In this document: piece by piece, positions 33,691 through 46,700 of the stretch
How the letters are laid out: each line of letters begins with the position of its first letter
Numbering within the stretch: position 1 is the stretch's first letter
From: Sthenelais limicola
Taxonomy: Eukaryota; Annelida; Polychaeta; Phyllodocida; Sigalionidae
Direction: 5' to 3'
Assembly (NCBI GenBank): GCA_942159475.1
Contig: OW804096.1
Location: 87,957,784-88,021,783 of the forward strand
Length of the DNA: 64,000 bases
The notes under the pieces: model-generated
Told to the model about the DNA's origin: nothing
Database searches by the model: none
Seen by the model: the letters and a program-made list of their open reading frames with translations, nothing else
Made by a program: the position numbers and the translations under genes

Positions 33691-34084
33691 AAAATAATGT
33701 CATAATCCAGAAAATAATCTCTAAATTTTTCAGGTAAAGCAAGTGGGGCTTGATGAGCCAAGTCCAGAGTTTGATTTGAAACTTCCGCCGGTCCTAGTCA
33801 CATGCAATTTGTACAACATATGTAGCGGTCATGTGAGAGAGAGGCGTGGTCCTTCCCACGCTATATGCCCATAATATCTTATAGGCAAACATATTACTTG
33901 CATAAATTTGATAATTTTCCACACTATACTAGCCATCATTCTTCCCCTCCTTATATAGCAGAAAATTGCATAACCCACTAGCACAATAAGGCATGCAATC
34001 AATGTCACCAATTCCTGAACAATTGTGACCACTGGATATCCATATATTGCCAAAACAGTCCGATTATTATTGCCAAAATAGTTG

Positions 34085-34245
34085 CACCTTAACCCATTCA
34101 GGGCGTGGAATGCATTCCCATGAGTGGGGTGTGGCATGCATTTATGCATTTCCATGCTAGGGGCAAGGCTTGCATTAAGGCATTACCACCCATAGGGTGT
34201 GGCTTGCATTAATGCATTACCGTCCATAGGGTGTGGCTTGCAGTG
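34085..34245. repeat. 45-50-bp tandem repeat
   Basis: About three imperfect copies of CATAGGGTGTGGCTTGCATT followed by AATGCATTACC. It follows the end of the DIRS-like fragment after about 400 bp of unassigned sequence; the minus-strand frame across it (34155-33829) is not convincing. Confidence 0.75.
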
Positions 34246-34439
34246 GTTTGTTGCAGAGATACCACCCAGGAAAATATGACCTTTTCTAACCTAATTGTAA
34301 GAAGCCTCACTATTGGTTGACATTATGCTTGCTCATGACGTCATACCCAGTCTAGAACGTCATTGATTAGCCAATCAGCTTTTCTCTTGTCTAGCACTTT
34401 GGTATCAAAAATTATGAGCTTCTTAACAAAAGATTGGCA

Positions 34440-36220
34440 GATATGGGCAGATTTAAATTATAAAGAAAAAGATTATAAGAACATAATACATTGCATCTAT
34501 CACCAGCATTGAAAAAATATGGTATCTTAAATCCTATGAGAGATGTCAATATATTTCTCATTTTGGGAAATCCAACAAGCCCTTTTCATGTTGTTTCTAT
34601 CAAAAATATCTTATATCTTATACGGTCATTGGAATGGAATCCAATATGGCCACTAAAACATTCCATTTAGAACATTAGCCTTGAAATATATCTATCTACC
34701 CAGGCAAATATAGGAAAGAGTCATTTTTAAAAATTTAATGTGTGTATGATAACCCATCTCTAGCTTTCATTTTGCCAAATACTTTTCTTACCTGTGAAAA
34801 TCACAATTTCAAATTACTGATTTAAAAGCTTTTGCTGTTTCTGAAAATGATATGGCCATTTATCTGTTTAACTCATATTTTGAATTATCAAATGTTAAGG
34901 AAAATTAGAAGTAAACGTAATTGGCAATAAAGATAATTATCTTCCATTACAATTTACCAGATATCATACAATCACATTTTAAACAGTGTTTCTACCAGAA
35001 AAATTGATGAAAATATAGTCATTTGATGATGTCAGTGGCATTAATATTGAAATCCAAGATGGCCGTCAAACATTCCATTTAGAACATATCACGCATATAT
35101 ATATATGTATAAGCACTTAGAAGAGTATAAAAAATAGTATCTGGTCTGGAAATTTGATGTGTGTAAGACCATTCCTCACAAATATTGAGCCATTTTTAAA
35201 TAAAATTATGGGTTAAAATCTCGAGAATTGAAGAAAATACACAAATTTTAAACATGTACCTATGTTCAACAATGCTGCGGTTATTTGCTGTGTTGAATGA
35301 CATCCATTTTGAATTACAAAACATTCCAAATAATTAAGAGTAAAAAAAGAGATTCCTTGGGGTTTCCCAACCATAATAACCATAGAACCACATTTTAAAT
35401 GGTGCTTATAACCCTAAAATTAGAATATTTTGGGTAAGAATATAGTCATTTTATGATTCTAGTGGCATTGACACTGAAATCCAAGATGGCCGCCAAAACG
35501 TTCCATTTAGGAAATTACACATATATACATATGCATCTAGAAAGGTTTCAAAAGAGGTATCTGGTCTGAAAAATAAATATGTGTATGATAATCTATTACT
35601 TATATTTAACCAAATGCATTCACATACATCTGAAAATATTGATTTATAATTTGATACAAATATGTACCCTTTTGAGGTCTGTGGCTGTTTTTCGACGTTT
35701 ATATACCTATTTGCTACATTACAAAGCATCCATTTTGAATTGTCAGACAGCTACCAAACTTTCAATATTATGGAAAACAAACATAGTAAAGAGAAAACAC
35801 TTCTTATATTTAATCTCCAGTGCCAGACAACCACACAATCAAAAAAACAAAAACAAACAAAAAAACAAAAAAAACAAAAAAAAACAAACAAACCACACAA
35901 TCAAATTTGAAACTTTGTTTTCATCTAAAATACTAAAAAAGGTGTAGCCATTTTGTGTTGCTAAAAGCATTGAATTTGAAATCCAAGATGGCCGCTAAAA
36001 CATTCCATTTCAAAAGTCATGGATACATCTATCTAAGAGAACATTCAAAATAGTACCTTTTCAGAAAATTACATGAGTCTATAACAATTATTCACCTTTA
36101 TTTAGTTAATTACATATATATGCATTTTCATCTTTTGAGAAATCATCATTGTTTAAAAAGAATGTTGGTTTCCAAGGTTACCTCAAATATCAGCAGATAT
36201 CTCCAAAGTCACACCAAATC
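34440..36220 (+). repeat. Tandem array T2 (410-500-bp units)
   Basis: Four diverged copies. The most conserved block reads GAAATCCAAGATGGCCGCCA then AAACATTCCATTTAGAA, at 34641, 35054, 35481 and 35983 (start of CCAAGATGG or its variant). Other shared blocks are GTATCTGGTCTGNAAAT, GTGTGTANGA and ACCACATTTTAAA. Copy four is interrupted by a CAAAAAACAAA tract (35838-35905). Confidence 0.85.
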
Positions 36221-36439
36221 ACCAAATTTCAATGTCAGATCTTAATCGGGGAGGGTCTCAGCTTTAATTTGGTATAATATGGTGGTGTTATTATTTCATG
36301 CGAGCTAACTCCTAAAATAATGGCTTTTTGAGCCCATATCTGCTCTACTAAAAGGGAGGGTGAGCAGGAGAGGGAGGGTCATTGTCGTCATTGGTACATA
36401 TGTCTACTTTGGGCGTAACAACATCAATATTCAATACCA

Positions 36440-36580
36440 AGATATCTAACAAACCACCGCCACCCCACTCCAGTCGCCCACCTCCCTCCAGCTGCCTCTC
36501 CCCCACTACTGCCCCCCCCCTTCTCCTGCCTCCCCCTCTCCCCCCCCCCCCGCCCCACTCCTGCCCTCCCTCATATTTCC
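36440..36580 (+). repeat. C-rich low-complexity tract
   Basis: A polypyrimidine run with CCCCCCTTCTCC and a run of about 12 C near 36540. The Pro/Ser frame here is an artefact. Confidence 0.85.
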
Positions 36581-37221
36581 ATATAATCTCCTGGTCTCAA
36601 TTTAAGTTTGATGAATAAAAATATGGGAAATAAACAGTATATCATTGTGACTCATTTCCCTGTAACACATCAATATAAAGTCGAAGGTATGCAAGGAATT
36701 AGACTATTGAATTGGAAACATTTCAGTGTGACTAATATTTCCTCTCAAAAGGGGAAAAACGAGAGGGGAGAGTTGAGGGACGAGAGGTGAGAGATATAAC
36801 TCCTGGGCCAAAAAACAGGTATGAAAGACAAAGAGGGGGAGGGAGAGAGGGAGAAGGGGAAGTATATATGGGGAGAGAGGGTGCACTGTCCTACATGCAG
36901 AGGAGTGGGAGAGTGAAGAAGAGGGTTAAAATACAATTTCATTTCAAAATTCTATTTTTGTGCCCTGTATGTAACTCGTTTTCCAGTGACACATCATAAT
37001 TTTTTTCTATAATTGTTTAAAACATTATTAGTATACAATTATTTTTTCTATCTTATGACTCATTATCCTGAAACACATCACTTATTTACTAATAAAAAGC
37101 AAGGTCACAATGTAGGCCTACCATGCCACCATGCAACATGTGCATGATTGAAGTGCCACATGTGGGGAATTCCCCTAGTTCCAGTTCCCTTGGTAAAAGG
37201 TGGAATCTCCACTATGCAGAT

Positions 37222-37322
37222 GGAAAACGTGGCGAGAGGCGAGAGGCGAGAGGCGAGATTTAAAAAGTGAGAGGCGAGAGACGAGAGGCAAGAGGCGAGA
37301 TGGCAGCGATGGGCTTCCGTAA
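37222..37322 (-). repeat. Inverted copy of the CTCGCCTCTCA minisatellite and anchor
   Basis: GAGAGGCGAGAGGCGAGAGG units end in GGCAAGAGGCGAGATGGCAG and CGATGGGCTTCCGTAAT, the exact reverse complement of the anchor at 25868-25887 and its flank. Confidence 0.9.
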
Positions 37323-37559
37323 TATAACGCTTCGGTTGCCAAGACTACTTCTCATTAAACCAACACTATATATGCGATAACCCCATTGATAACATTTAAT
37401 TGATCCAAACAAGGAGAGACTTAATCTATATACAATAGTGTCTATAACGGCAATGAGAACAACCCGCTGTCGTTGGGACGTGCATGTCAGACTGCGCCTT
37501 CTGCACCAGCGGACACCTGCGGATAACAGTTGGCGCAATCTCTAGCAAGTTGTTTTGGA

Positions 37560-40500
37560 CTCTGCTGCCGTCTAACGGTTTTTAATCGAATTATCTGAGT
37601 GGCTCGTCACTGGGAGAGGGTATCATAATCCTTATGTTAATATTGCAGTTTGTTTTACATTTTTAGTGCAGACACCCTGAAATTTTGGTTAACAGTTGAA
37701 CTCTCATAATAATTAAAAACAACGCGAGGAAAGGAGTGAATGGTAGTTTAATGATAAGCGCGTTTTTAAAGCCTTAAAGGATGGTGAGGGTAGCAGTAGG
37801 CCTATACGTATCCACAGTAACATTTGGCACCATGCCAAATCCTTCTGAGGCAAGGTCATGGTGAGGGGTGGGGACTGTACTAATTTCTGAGATATTAAAA
37901 TATACTTTCCTGTTCAAGCCAAGCCTAGCATAAAGACGCGAGATATTTACTAACATTCCAACACATTCAACTAAAAATTACAATGTGCAAATGAATACAT
38001 AGCTGTGGGTATCAATGCGTTTGCCAATCAAGTCATAGAGTTCATGTAATTTATTATGCACGCATTGCTCTGAAAACAACGTAGTGAGTTACGCATAGCG
38101 CGTTATTGAGTTATGTGGGGTTGTCATGGCAACCAATCTGGGTTTTTTTTACTAAGATTACCGCTGAAATTTAAACTTATGGCTCATTTTTTTTCTATCT
38201 TCATGATTGAAAGCATTATGATAAACCTGTTAACTAACTTGATTGGTTTCAGTCGCTTAGAATATTGCACGATCGAGTTGCGTACGAGCTCTAGTGCATG
38301 AATACAACATGGTTTAGAGGGTAAATGCATGAAAACAGTTTTGTCTTGGGTCAGAGTTTGCACCATTTACCTTCATGTCAGCCAATAGAAGATTGTTTCA
38401 ATTCTCTCATTAACCCAATTGAAAGAAATATATAATATGTTCCTCACATATTCCCTTACAATCGGAAAATCGTACCGTAGACCGACATATATTTAAATTC
38501 TATAGTGCTATATAACATGTGCCAATTAAAACTGTCTGGGCCTTCACATTGATGTACAGCATCAAAGTCAATGTGTCAGTGGATTATATTTGATAAGGGG
38601 TCATTACGGAATTTATGTCACCCAATAACCATTCATCAGATGTGATCAAAGAAACTGGAGTTTATGTTTCATGTAATTAATTATTGTATATATCCGTTAT
38701 TCGATGTGTCATGCAAAACTGTTACGCTTCTCTTTTTTTTAAAAAAAAAAACGATGGTTTTTCTAACATTGCACGCTGATTTAAAGAGCCGCCTCTTATT
38801 CAATTAATAAAAAATATTACTACACGTTATCATAGATCTATTAAAATCCTCATGCTACATGACATGTTATCCTTTAAATACAATCCGCTGGGCTTATCTT
38901 TACAACAGTCCAATAGTTGCCACTAGTGCCACATGAGTTCTTGAATGAATTTCAATCATTTATGCCTGGATCAATTCTTAATGGGTCTATTATTTTTCTG
39001 TAAGCAGATTGGGACCCTATGAATATTCATACAAACAATATTTAAAAGATGTGTCAGTGATGTTCCATTTGGATTGGTGAAGGGACTGGATGGGGGTATT
39101 TAATCCTCACCTGACATATATTACACACGCCTATAGGACATGCGGTATATATGAAAGAGGGTTTCCCTCTAAAAGGAGGCCAAACTGGAGACATTCTTGA
39201 TCATATCAGCAATTATATTGACGGATCCCATTCATCATCACGAAAGGTCATCGCATTTCTGTGTAGCCTAATTATGTGGTGTAATGTTTAGGCCTTCCAA
39301 ATTCACACATTGTCATTTCGAAGTACAACTCATTTAGTACAACTCATTGAACTGATGATGTTTTATAGTCACATACACACTGAACGTTTGAGAAAAACAC
39401 ACATCTGACTAATAATAATAGTGGTTTAATGATATATATAAGTTATGGGGAAAATCTAAGTGTACACAAATTACTCATTGATAACCAGAACTAATTTACT
39501 ATCCTGGTTGGCTTTATTTAATTGACCGAGAATCACTATAGCCCTTTGATCTTTAACTGGGACAGTTAATATGGATACTAAATGTACAGTAAATTTAATT
39601 TGGGATATATAATTAGCCTACGAGTGTTCAATATCTCTCTATAGTCCAGATTTGTGTGCCCACAGTATGATATAATGTATAGTTCTTAACTGGACACGGG
39701 TGGAGGTGAGGGGAGGGAGGACCAGCTAGGACCACTCCTTTAGGTAATGAGGCCCGCCATCCTCATACATACTGTTATACATGACCGCCATCACAGCCAT
39801 TACAGTGTTCTGGATGATCGCCATCAGGCCTGTAATGTCATTCATGATGATAAGACAAGGGGGAGCTGTCCCCCAAATCTGAGTTCCTCCATCCTATCCC
39901 AGCTGTTGTTTTCATGAGGAGGTGACAGATTTCGAGAGGTTTAATGGAATTCCGTCTTCCACCCATCCCCATCAAAGAAATGTCCCCGCAACCCGGGTAT
40001 CATGTTACCAACTATACTAGAACAATTTTCGGTATGATAAATTTTAATTTTAATCTACCTGTAGTTCTTTATAGAACGTTGTCATTCATTGTGTCTCAAA
40101 ACAGCACCTGCAAAGGTTACGGGCCATGAAACCATAAAGCAGATACGGTATTTTTTTAAATATAATATAGGCCTACTCGTTCGGGGAACTGTCTCCACCC
40201 AGTAGATGTCATCATGAGAATGGCTAGGTGGGATTTTCCATCTGGCTTGAATATCCGTATCACGCCGTGTTCGAACTATTTAATGGAATAATCATTTAAC
40301 ATGGCATCACTGCAAAATCATTTACCATGCAATGTAAATAACAATACAGGTTTAAAGTGATACTCTACTTTTGATACAACGATACACGAAAAGAGGAGCA
40401 AAACTTTGTGTTTTCGGTACAATCTATAGAATGAATAAATCATGGGGAAATGTTAAGGTCATAATGAGTTTTAATAATCGCGGTTAGAGTATATATAATG

Positions 40501-41460
40501 TGTACATAGAATTAGAAAGCCACAAAGGTAGGTCCCCATATGTTACCATACAGGCTAACATTTTCCATGAAATATCCCCAAGCCCAATGTACATGGATTC
40601 GTGGGGTATAAGCTGTCGTTGGTTAACACCCTTCATCCGTGTCTTATAAGTGCTATGCTAAAGGTTCCACCCATCCCGACCCCAACCTCTCTAGTGCGTA
40701 CGTTACACCTCTTTTTAGGTCACACCCACCCTATTTGCTACTGCATTGCAATGTGACATTAATATAAACCTATATATGCGGTTTTAATAGTGGAATGTCG
40801 GTGGCCGCATGCGGAGTAGGCCCTATTTCTGATTATATTATAATCGATGCCGACCAATCATGGACTCGTCAACCCAAGTTTTCACACTACGTCCCATATG
40901 CTCTTTCTCCGCCCCCCCCCCCCCCCTCCTCCTCCTACCTCAACTAGCTTCAACTGACCCTCCCCAAGCTCAAGATTCAGATTCATTATTATAGTCTATT
41001 CCTAGACTCACGCATATAGGCCTATGTCTACGAAAGTGAAGTTGTAAGTTACCAGAAGTTGTAAGTTGAGAGAGATACCTGTAGGTTACTTATGCAGTTC
41101 TAAGGATATCATTTTAATATCAATTAAATAATTTAATAAACAATAATAACTACCGAATCGGACCTTATGTTTCAGATCTTCAGAAACGGCCTAGGTCTGG
41201 GCTACGGGACATTCATCCCCTGGGATTGGGTCGGGCCTGCGCACCTATTATAGGTTCTATAATATAAAACATATAATTATGTTATCTGTCACACTGACAG
41301 GTTGTTGTTGCACTTATGAATTGGCTGAATGCAACTGCACGTAATCGGAGACCGTATACTTTGAGTCGTGCTTCGGCCTCCACCAGTCATTCACGATGGG
41401 ATGTACGAGGTACTGGGCGCGGGACACGCCTTTCCCACCAGCGACAACCACATGTTTGAC
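37560..41460. other. Intergenic, upstream of the CHSY gene
   Basis: AT-rich sequence without a convincing gene, apart from the hairpin cluster at 38227-38300 and a C-rich run (40913-40926). Regulatory elements of the CHSY gene may lie here, but nothing can be assigned by eye. Confidence 0.45.
38227..38300. repeat. Half-H1 joined to an H2-like hairpin
   Basis: CTGTTAACTAACTTGATTGG and TTTCAGTCGCTTAG resemble the left half of H1. They are followed at once by AATATTGCACGATCGAGTTG and CGTACGAGCTCTAGTGCA, a rearranged version of the H2 apex. Confidence 0.65.
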
Positions 41461-41482
41461 CTCTGAACCCTCTTGTCCCACT

Positions 41483-41530
41483 TTTGACGTCACATCCGAC
41501 GTTACTCAAAATGGCGACGACTGAGAGGTA
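41483..41530 (+). promoter_or_regulatory. Candidate CHSY promoter: CRE and YY1-like site
   Basis: TGACGTCA at 41485-41492 is followed by CAAAATGGCGACGA (41507-41520), a YY1-type core-promoter word, in a CpG-bearing stretch about 290 bp upstream of the CHSY start codon. The sequence GAGAGGTAAGAG at 41523-41534 is a good 5' splice donor, and TTTCTGACAG ending at 41704 a usable acceptor. A non-coding first exon spliced to 41705 is therefore possible. Confidence 0.45.
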
Positions 41531-41796
41531 AGAGTGGTGCGCGAGTGCTCGAGAGATTATTTGGCTACAGAATGCTCCTTCATGCACTCATGTCGCCGGC
41601 ATCTTCGGTTACGAGAGCATGTCAAAGCTTATGTAGATTTTATTGGACCCTAGACTTCTTAGATACGTAAACACTGGACTGGGATGAAGCCACGTTTCTG
41701 ACAGGCTCGTTGGAGTTGGGCTCTGTTGTTGGTGTGGTTGGATCGTCCGACCATCAGGCCCGGCTTCACCGGGAATCTGTGACGGGGAGACCCGCA

Positions 41797-42651
41797 ATGG
41801 GCCGCCGCTTACAGCCGTCCAACGCATCGTTGGTCGCTTTCAGAGTATTTGTGGGTATTATCTGTGGATTTTTCATCGGAACCTGGTCCAGAGATCTCCT
41901 CGCAACGTGCATATCATCATCAGGAGCTGGTCATAATGGCGCAGATCTGGGAGAACCCCATGCCTGTTGCGGCGAAGGAGGAGGTGGAGGAAGAGCAGGC
42001 AGCGAGGGGCACAACATTGATGATCTGGTGCTGGGGGAAGGACTCGCTCACCATCGAAACGATAAGGCTAAAAACAGCAGAAATTTCCTCTTTGTTGGAA
42101 TTATGACAGCTAAGAAATACCTCAGTACCAGAGTAGTGGCTGCCTATAGAACGTGGGCCACGAGTATTCCAGGAAAAGTGGTGTTTTTCTGCAGTGAGGG
42201 CTCTGGGCTACCCGAGCACCCTGAGATTCCTATAGTGGCATTGGCAGGGGTGGACGATACGTACCCACCCCAGAAGAAATCGATGCTCATGTTCAAGTAC
42301 ATGCACGATAGATATGGTGATAAATATGAATGGTTCATGAGAGCCGATGACGATGTGTATATCAAGGGAACCAAACTTACTGCCTTTCTGCATTCAGTCA
42401 ACAGTAGTGTGCCACATTTTATGGGCCAAGCTGGTATCGGCACTACAGAGGAAAGAGATAAACTTAGCCTACGAGAAAATGAGAACTTCTGCATGGGTGG
42501 ACCAGGGATGGTCATGAGTAGAGCAACATTACAGAGATTTGTACCGCATATAAGCTATTGTTTGAAAAACCTCTATACAACACACGAAGATGTAGAAATT
42601 GGGAGGTGTGTCCAGAAGTTCGCAGGAACAGCATGTACTTGGGCATTTGAG
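41797..42651 (+). CDS. CHSY1: Chondroitin sulfate synthase, first coding exon (285 codons)
   Basis: Starts at ATG 41797 (CCCGCAATGG, good context) and ends in phase 0 at GAG|GTGAGA. The enzyme alternates GlcNAc-type GalNAc and glucuronic acid transfer in the Golgi lumen to polymerise chondroitin. Residues 13-28 are a signal-anchor helix (VAFRVFVGIICGFFIG) and 40-95 a low-complexity stem. From residue 95 the GT31-like N-terminal domain is close to human CHSY1: NFLFVGIMTAKKYLSTR, GVDDTYPPQKK, YEWFMRADDDVYIKG with the DDD metal-binding motif at 184-186, ENFCMGGPG and YTTHEDVEIGRCV. NSS at 202-204 is a possible N-glycan site. Human CHSY1 has about 802 residues, and its first exon ends at the equivalent point. 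The second, GalNAc-transferase domain lies beyond the right edge. CHSY3 is the alternative vertebrate paralogue. Confidence 0.93.
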
Positions 42652-44984
42652 GTGAGATTTTCATGATACTTCCTATTTAAATTTTCTATTTCTTTGCTTT
42701 CCCCCCATAAATGGCGTAATGATGAAGCCATAACTATATTGACTCTATAGCTCTTTATAAGGCATGAAAGTTGGCATTTCTTATAACGTACGGTACCGCT
42801 ATTTGGCTAACCTTTGGGATATGAAATCACACACAACTTTATGCACTTGTCAACTTTATAAACTCTGCGGGGGTAAAAAGGCTTCTCATGCATATCCTGA
42901 GTACATATCTCAAAATCATGTCCAGGGGGTAATGTACCCATCCCACTATTGATATAATACAATAAGCCGAGAATTACGGTTATTGTGGATCTCTGTGGAT
43001 GAATGTGTCGTAGTCGAGCAGTATATTAAACTACCTGTTGAAGGGTCACGTTTCAATCGAGGAGATATATAAGGAGATAATGATGCTTTCAATGCCATTC
43101 TTTGGACCTGGGAAAGAGCCGTTGGTGACTCAGCCTTTATTTGTAATACTATTCATGTCCATAAATCATAAATAGATTAGTATACGTAACATTCATACAT
43201 TCATTGATGACCCCCACGTACCCAAGTTTCCACACTTAACATGTCCATTTATTTTTATTTATTTATACCTTTATTTGACCTGTTCTAACAAAAGTTTGAT
43301 TTTAACATCTCTGGCTAAGGAAATGTTATATAATTGAATCCATTGATCTATTAAGCCTTGATTGGTAATTTGCGAGTCGATATATCCTGGAAACATGAAA
43401 TAACATTCACTCGTAGGTTGCATCTTAACTTTAAGGGTTATATAGATGTGTATGAAAATTCCCCCCTTTGTTTAGCGGCAAAGTTGTTCCTGTAATCTTC
43501 TGAGGGTTTAAAATGGGGATTTTCTTTAACCTTAATCCTTTGTAATCATTTCCTGCTCGTCCATATCGCATTGTTTGCACTACACTTTGCTTTAGCCTCA
43601 GATGTCTTTCATGGCCTTGTTTTGAATGGTTATGTGTTCTTATTCCTTTGGCCTTAGAGTAAGAGATTTGGCTAACCTTTGGGATATGTCATGAGGGTAC
43701 TGTTTGTAATTACCTTTGTAAGAATAACATCGTTTCAAGAATTGTAAGTTCTTGTGTTACAGTGTGTATATCGCTAGGAATCCTCCCCGCGAACAAATAG
43801 CTCCATTTTTGTAATGGTGCTTAACGTATTCTTTTACGATCTGGTTCATTTCACAAAGTTTAATATCTATGTGAAATATTCCTTTCACTGAAATATTGAT
43901 AAAAAAATATCTAGGCCAAACATGAATGTGGAATGGCCAACTAAGCCACCGACCAACTCCTCGCCATCATCCCACATTCGCCCATATGTGAACTTGGCGT
44001 CTATGACACCCCTACTATAGTATAGATAGCTGACTCAAATTGGCATCGTTACAGGGAACTAGCCGACGATTGCATACACAAAGCTACATATGGTTACTCT
44101 TACTAAATAATGTGAATACACAACTAGAAAGCCAAGCTTCATGAGGTCTGGACCTCATGTACACATTCCTTATTTCTATCCACGAAAAGTGCGTTATGCT
44201 CTTTGCAAAAGATAATGATTAAGAACACTCTGTACATAACGTTTGTTTCATTTTTGTTCACTCTTCGGAACTTCGTCGGTGGAAATAGTAAACGGACTAT
44301 GGACAAATGTGGCTCTTTATCATGCTTTGTTGTGGCATTTGAGAAGTCACTAGTTTATCCTTACTACTAAGGTTTATCATAGCCGTACTCAGTCTCCCTG
44401 TGATGAAGCTAGGAGGAGGGTCAGTGGATGCATGGATACGCTCCTGGCGTAAGATAAGAAAGATAAACTCTAAACATAGGGTTTTCTGGGTTAGTGTCTA
44501 TACACTTGTAGCTCTGCAGATTAAACATAGCCCTTTACACCTTATTTCCCCTCCTCTGAAACGTACGTTTACTGGTGTCGGAAGAATGCAATCCCTCTCG
44601 AGTGTACTATAGCAGAGACACTAGAACAAGGTGTAGGGTCTCTGGGACTAGTCAGTCGTGGGTTTTGGTTATGTTTCCACATTTTTCCAGTCGATGAAAC
44701 CATAACTTCGTGTGCCAACCGCATTGTTGTAATCAATGTCCACCTTCTGAGCTTTTCCGTTTGTGGTGTACCAAGTCTTTCATGTATAGGAATTTCAGCA
44801 TTTTTGTGCAATCCTTTCTACTGTTTACTGACAAATTATGACATGGATACCTGTCCATTGGAAATGTGATTCATATGATCAGGGAGGCCCCTATACATCT
44901 TTCTGTGTATGAAATACCAACTGCTTTTCACCTTTCGCTCTGATCGTTTTTTTAAATATTTCGAATACAATTTAAAGATCAAGA

Positions 44985-45103
44985 CCTAAGGGTGTCTCGG
45001 CCCTGGAGTAGGCGTCCTAATGGGACTCTAATGGCAATTTGCGGCTTGGAGCGAGATACTTTCCCTCAGTTTGGAGGGACTCTCTCGACTCTGAGCCTAG
45101 ATT
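44985..45103 (-). repeat. Interspersed repeat SR1, copy 1 (inverted)
   Basis: The reverse complement reads CTAGGCTCAGAGTCGAGAGA, GTCCCTCCAAACTGAGGGAA, CTCGCTCCAAGCCGCAAA, CCATTAGGACGCCTACTCC, matching copies 2 and 3 block by block. Confidence 0.85.
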
Positions 45104-46529
45104 GGGTGCGGAAAAGAAAGGTTCAAAAGGAAGGTCCCTCTTCAGGCACTTCACCCGGACTTCACCTTAACCTAGGCTAAGGGCTAAAAGTTAGGCTATT
45201 CCACCATTTCCTTCAGCAGTTAGTTTGGCCCGAACCCTTCCATTGATTATGCTGAGTCCTGCTGAGAATACATAGAATGAAAGAATGACTTATAATCCCC
45301 ACATCTTGAATATGACTCCAGGATAAAAATATATATTGTGGGGTCGACATTTCGAGACCGCAAAGAGTTTCTGTTGACTTTCTGAAGTATAATTTGATGG
45401 CTTTGATTTGATATGGTGCTTTGTATCAGGAGGACCATAAAGCCCTTACTAACCTTTGATGATTTCTACCTCCAGGAATTATGGTCTTAAAAATAAAGGG
45501 CAATCCCCTTATATCTGCGAAGCTGACTCTCCTGGTAACCTTATGCTCAGCAACGAGAGTAGATTCTCGTTGGGCTCAGGAATCAATTTTTCCAGTTGGT
45601 TCCTTCACTATTTGCACAAACGCATATCGTCTGGACACTGGGCTCCCAAATGGCCTGCAGTTATAAACGTCCAATCGGATATATATTCAAGAATAAAAGG
45701 GAAATACTGGTGGAATAACATTGTGCAGTGTGTACTGATTGCTCGCATATGACAGCTTTATTGGCTGTTCATCGCCGTGGGGTTGTGGGCAGATGATAAC
45801 CCCGTGCCGGGATGTGATTGGTGGTGTGAGTGCTAGGAAGTCTGCAGGTTTCTTCTACTCCAACCCTCTGACCCGTGGAAAAGTACACGCCACATCCAAA
45901 ACTGATTTATGTCGCTCTATGATTAATAGATAACCAAGGAAAGCAGACGTGTATTTGCTCCGGAGTTGAGCATTGGGGGATCTTTCCATACTGAAGTCAT
46001 CAAGTCTTTGTCGTCTGCTTGCTTCCCGCCAAAATATGGCATCTATGACAAGTCAGTGAGCAATCAGTGTAACCCCTGAGTGGCTACACGAAGGGCGTGT
46101 CACTTAAGCTTCAGGGTATAAGAATTTATTATTTATCATTTTTTATTTCGCCAGCTCAGAGTCAGACCGGCTTGCCAGCCCAGCAGCTAGTACTTCCAAC
46201 TTAATACCCCTCTTATATACGGTACTTGTAGCCTACAGACGATAAATATCTAATCTCTGAGTGCCCATAACATATGATAAGTAATATTTTATTACAGTCA
46301 CTATTCCTGAAATTATATATTTAGATGTACCGGGAAGACTTGGCGACGGTGGGGGTGTGTGTGGGGGGCATAAACTCCAAAAGCGGAGTTAAATATCTTA
46401 GCCAGATTTTGTCGAATGTTCTCAAAATTATAATACTATAGTCATGCATACCTGCTGGCCTACTGCGGTTTTTAGCGGTGAGCGACCCTTGTTCAACCAG
46501 AACTAAAAGCCGCCGCAGTTGAGGCGATC

Positions 46530-46700
46530 AGAGTTGGGAGAGTCCCTTCAAACTGAGGGAAAGCCTGTCTCTCCAAAAAGCAAAATCCCATTAAAATCCC
46601 ACTAGGACGCCTACTCCTGGACCAGGAAAGCCATTAGCACAGTGGGCATTCAATCACTGACATACCATTCAGATTCTTATCTCATCTGCGAGGCCTTAGG
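46530..46700 (+). repeat. Interspersed repeat SR1, copy 2
   Basis: GAGTTGGGAGAGTCCCTTCA, AACTGAGGGAAAGCCTGTCT, CCCACTAGGACGCCTACTCC, AGGAAAGCCATTAGCAC, CAATCACTGACATACCATTC, ATCTCATCTGCGAGGCCT. No ORF, no clear tRNA-type promoter, no A-tail. Confidence 0.85.
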
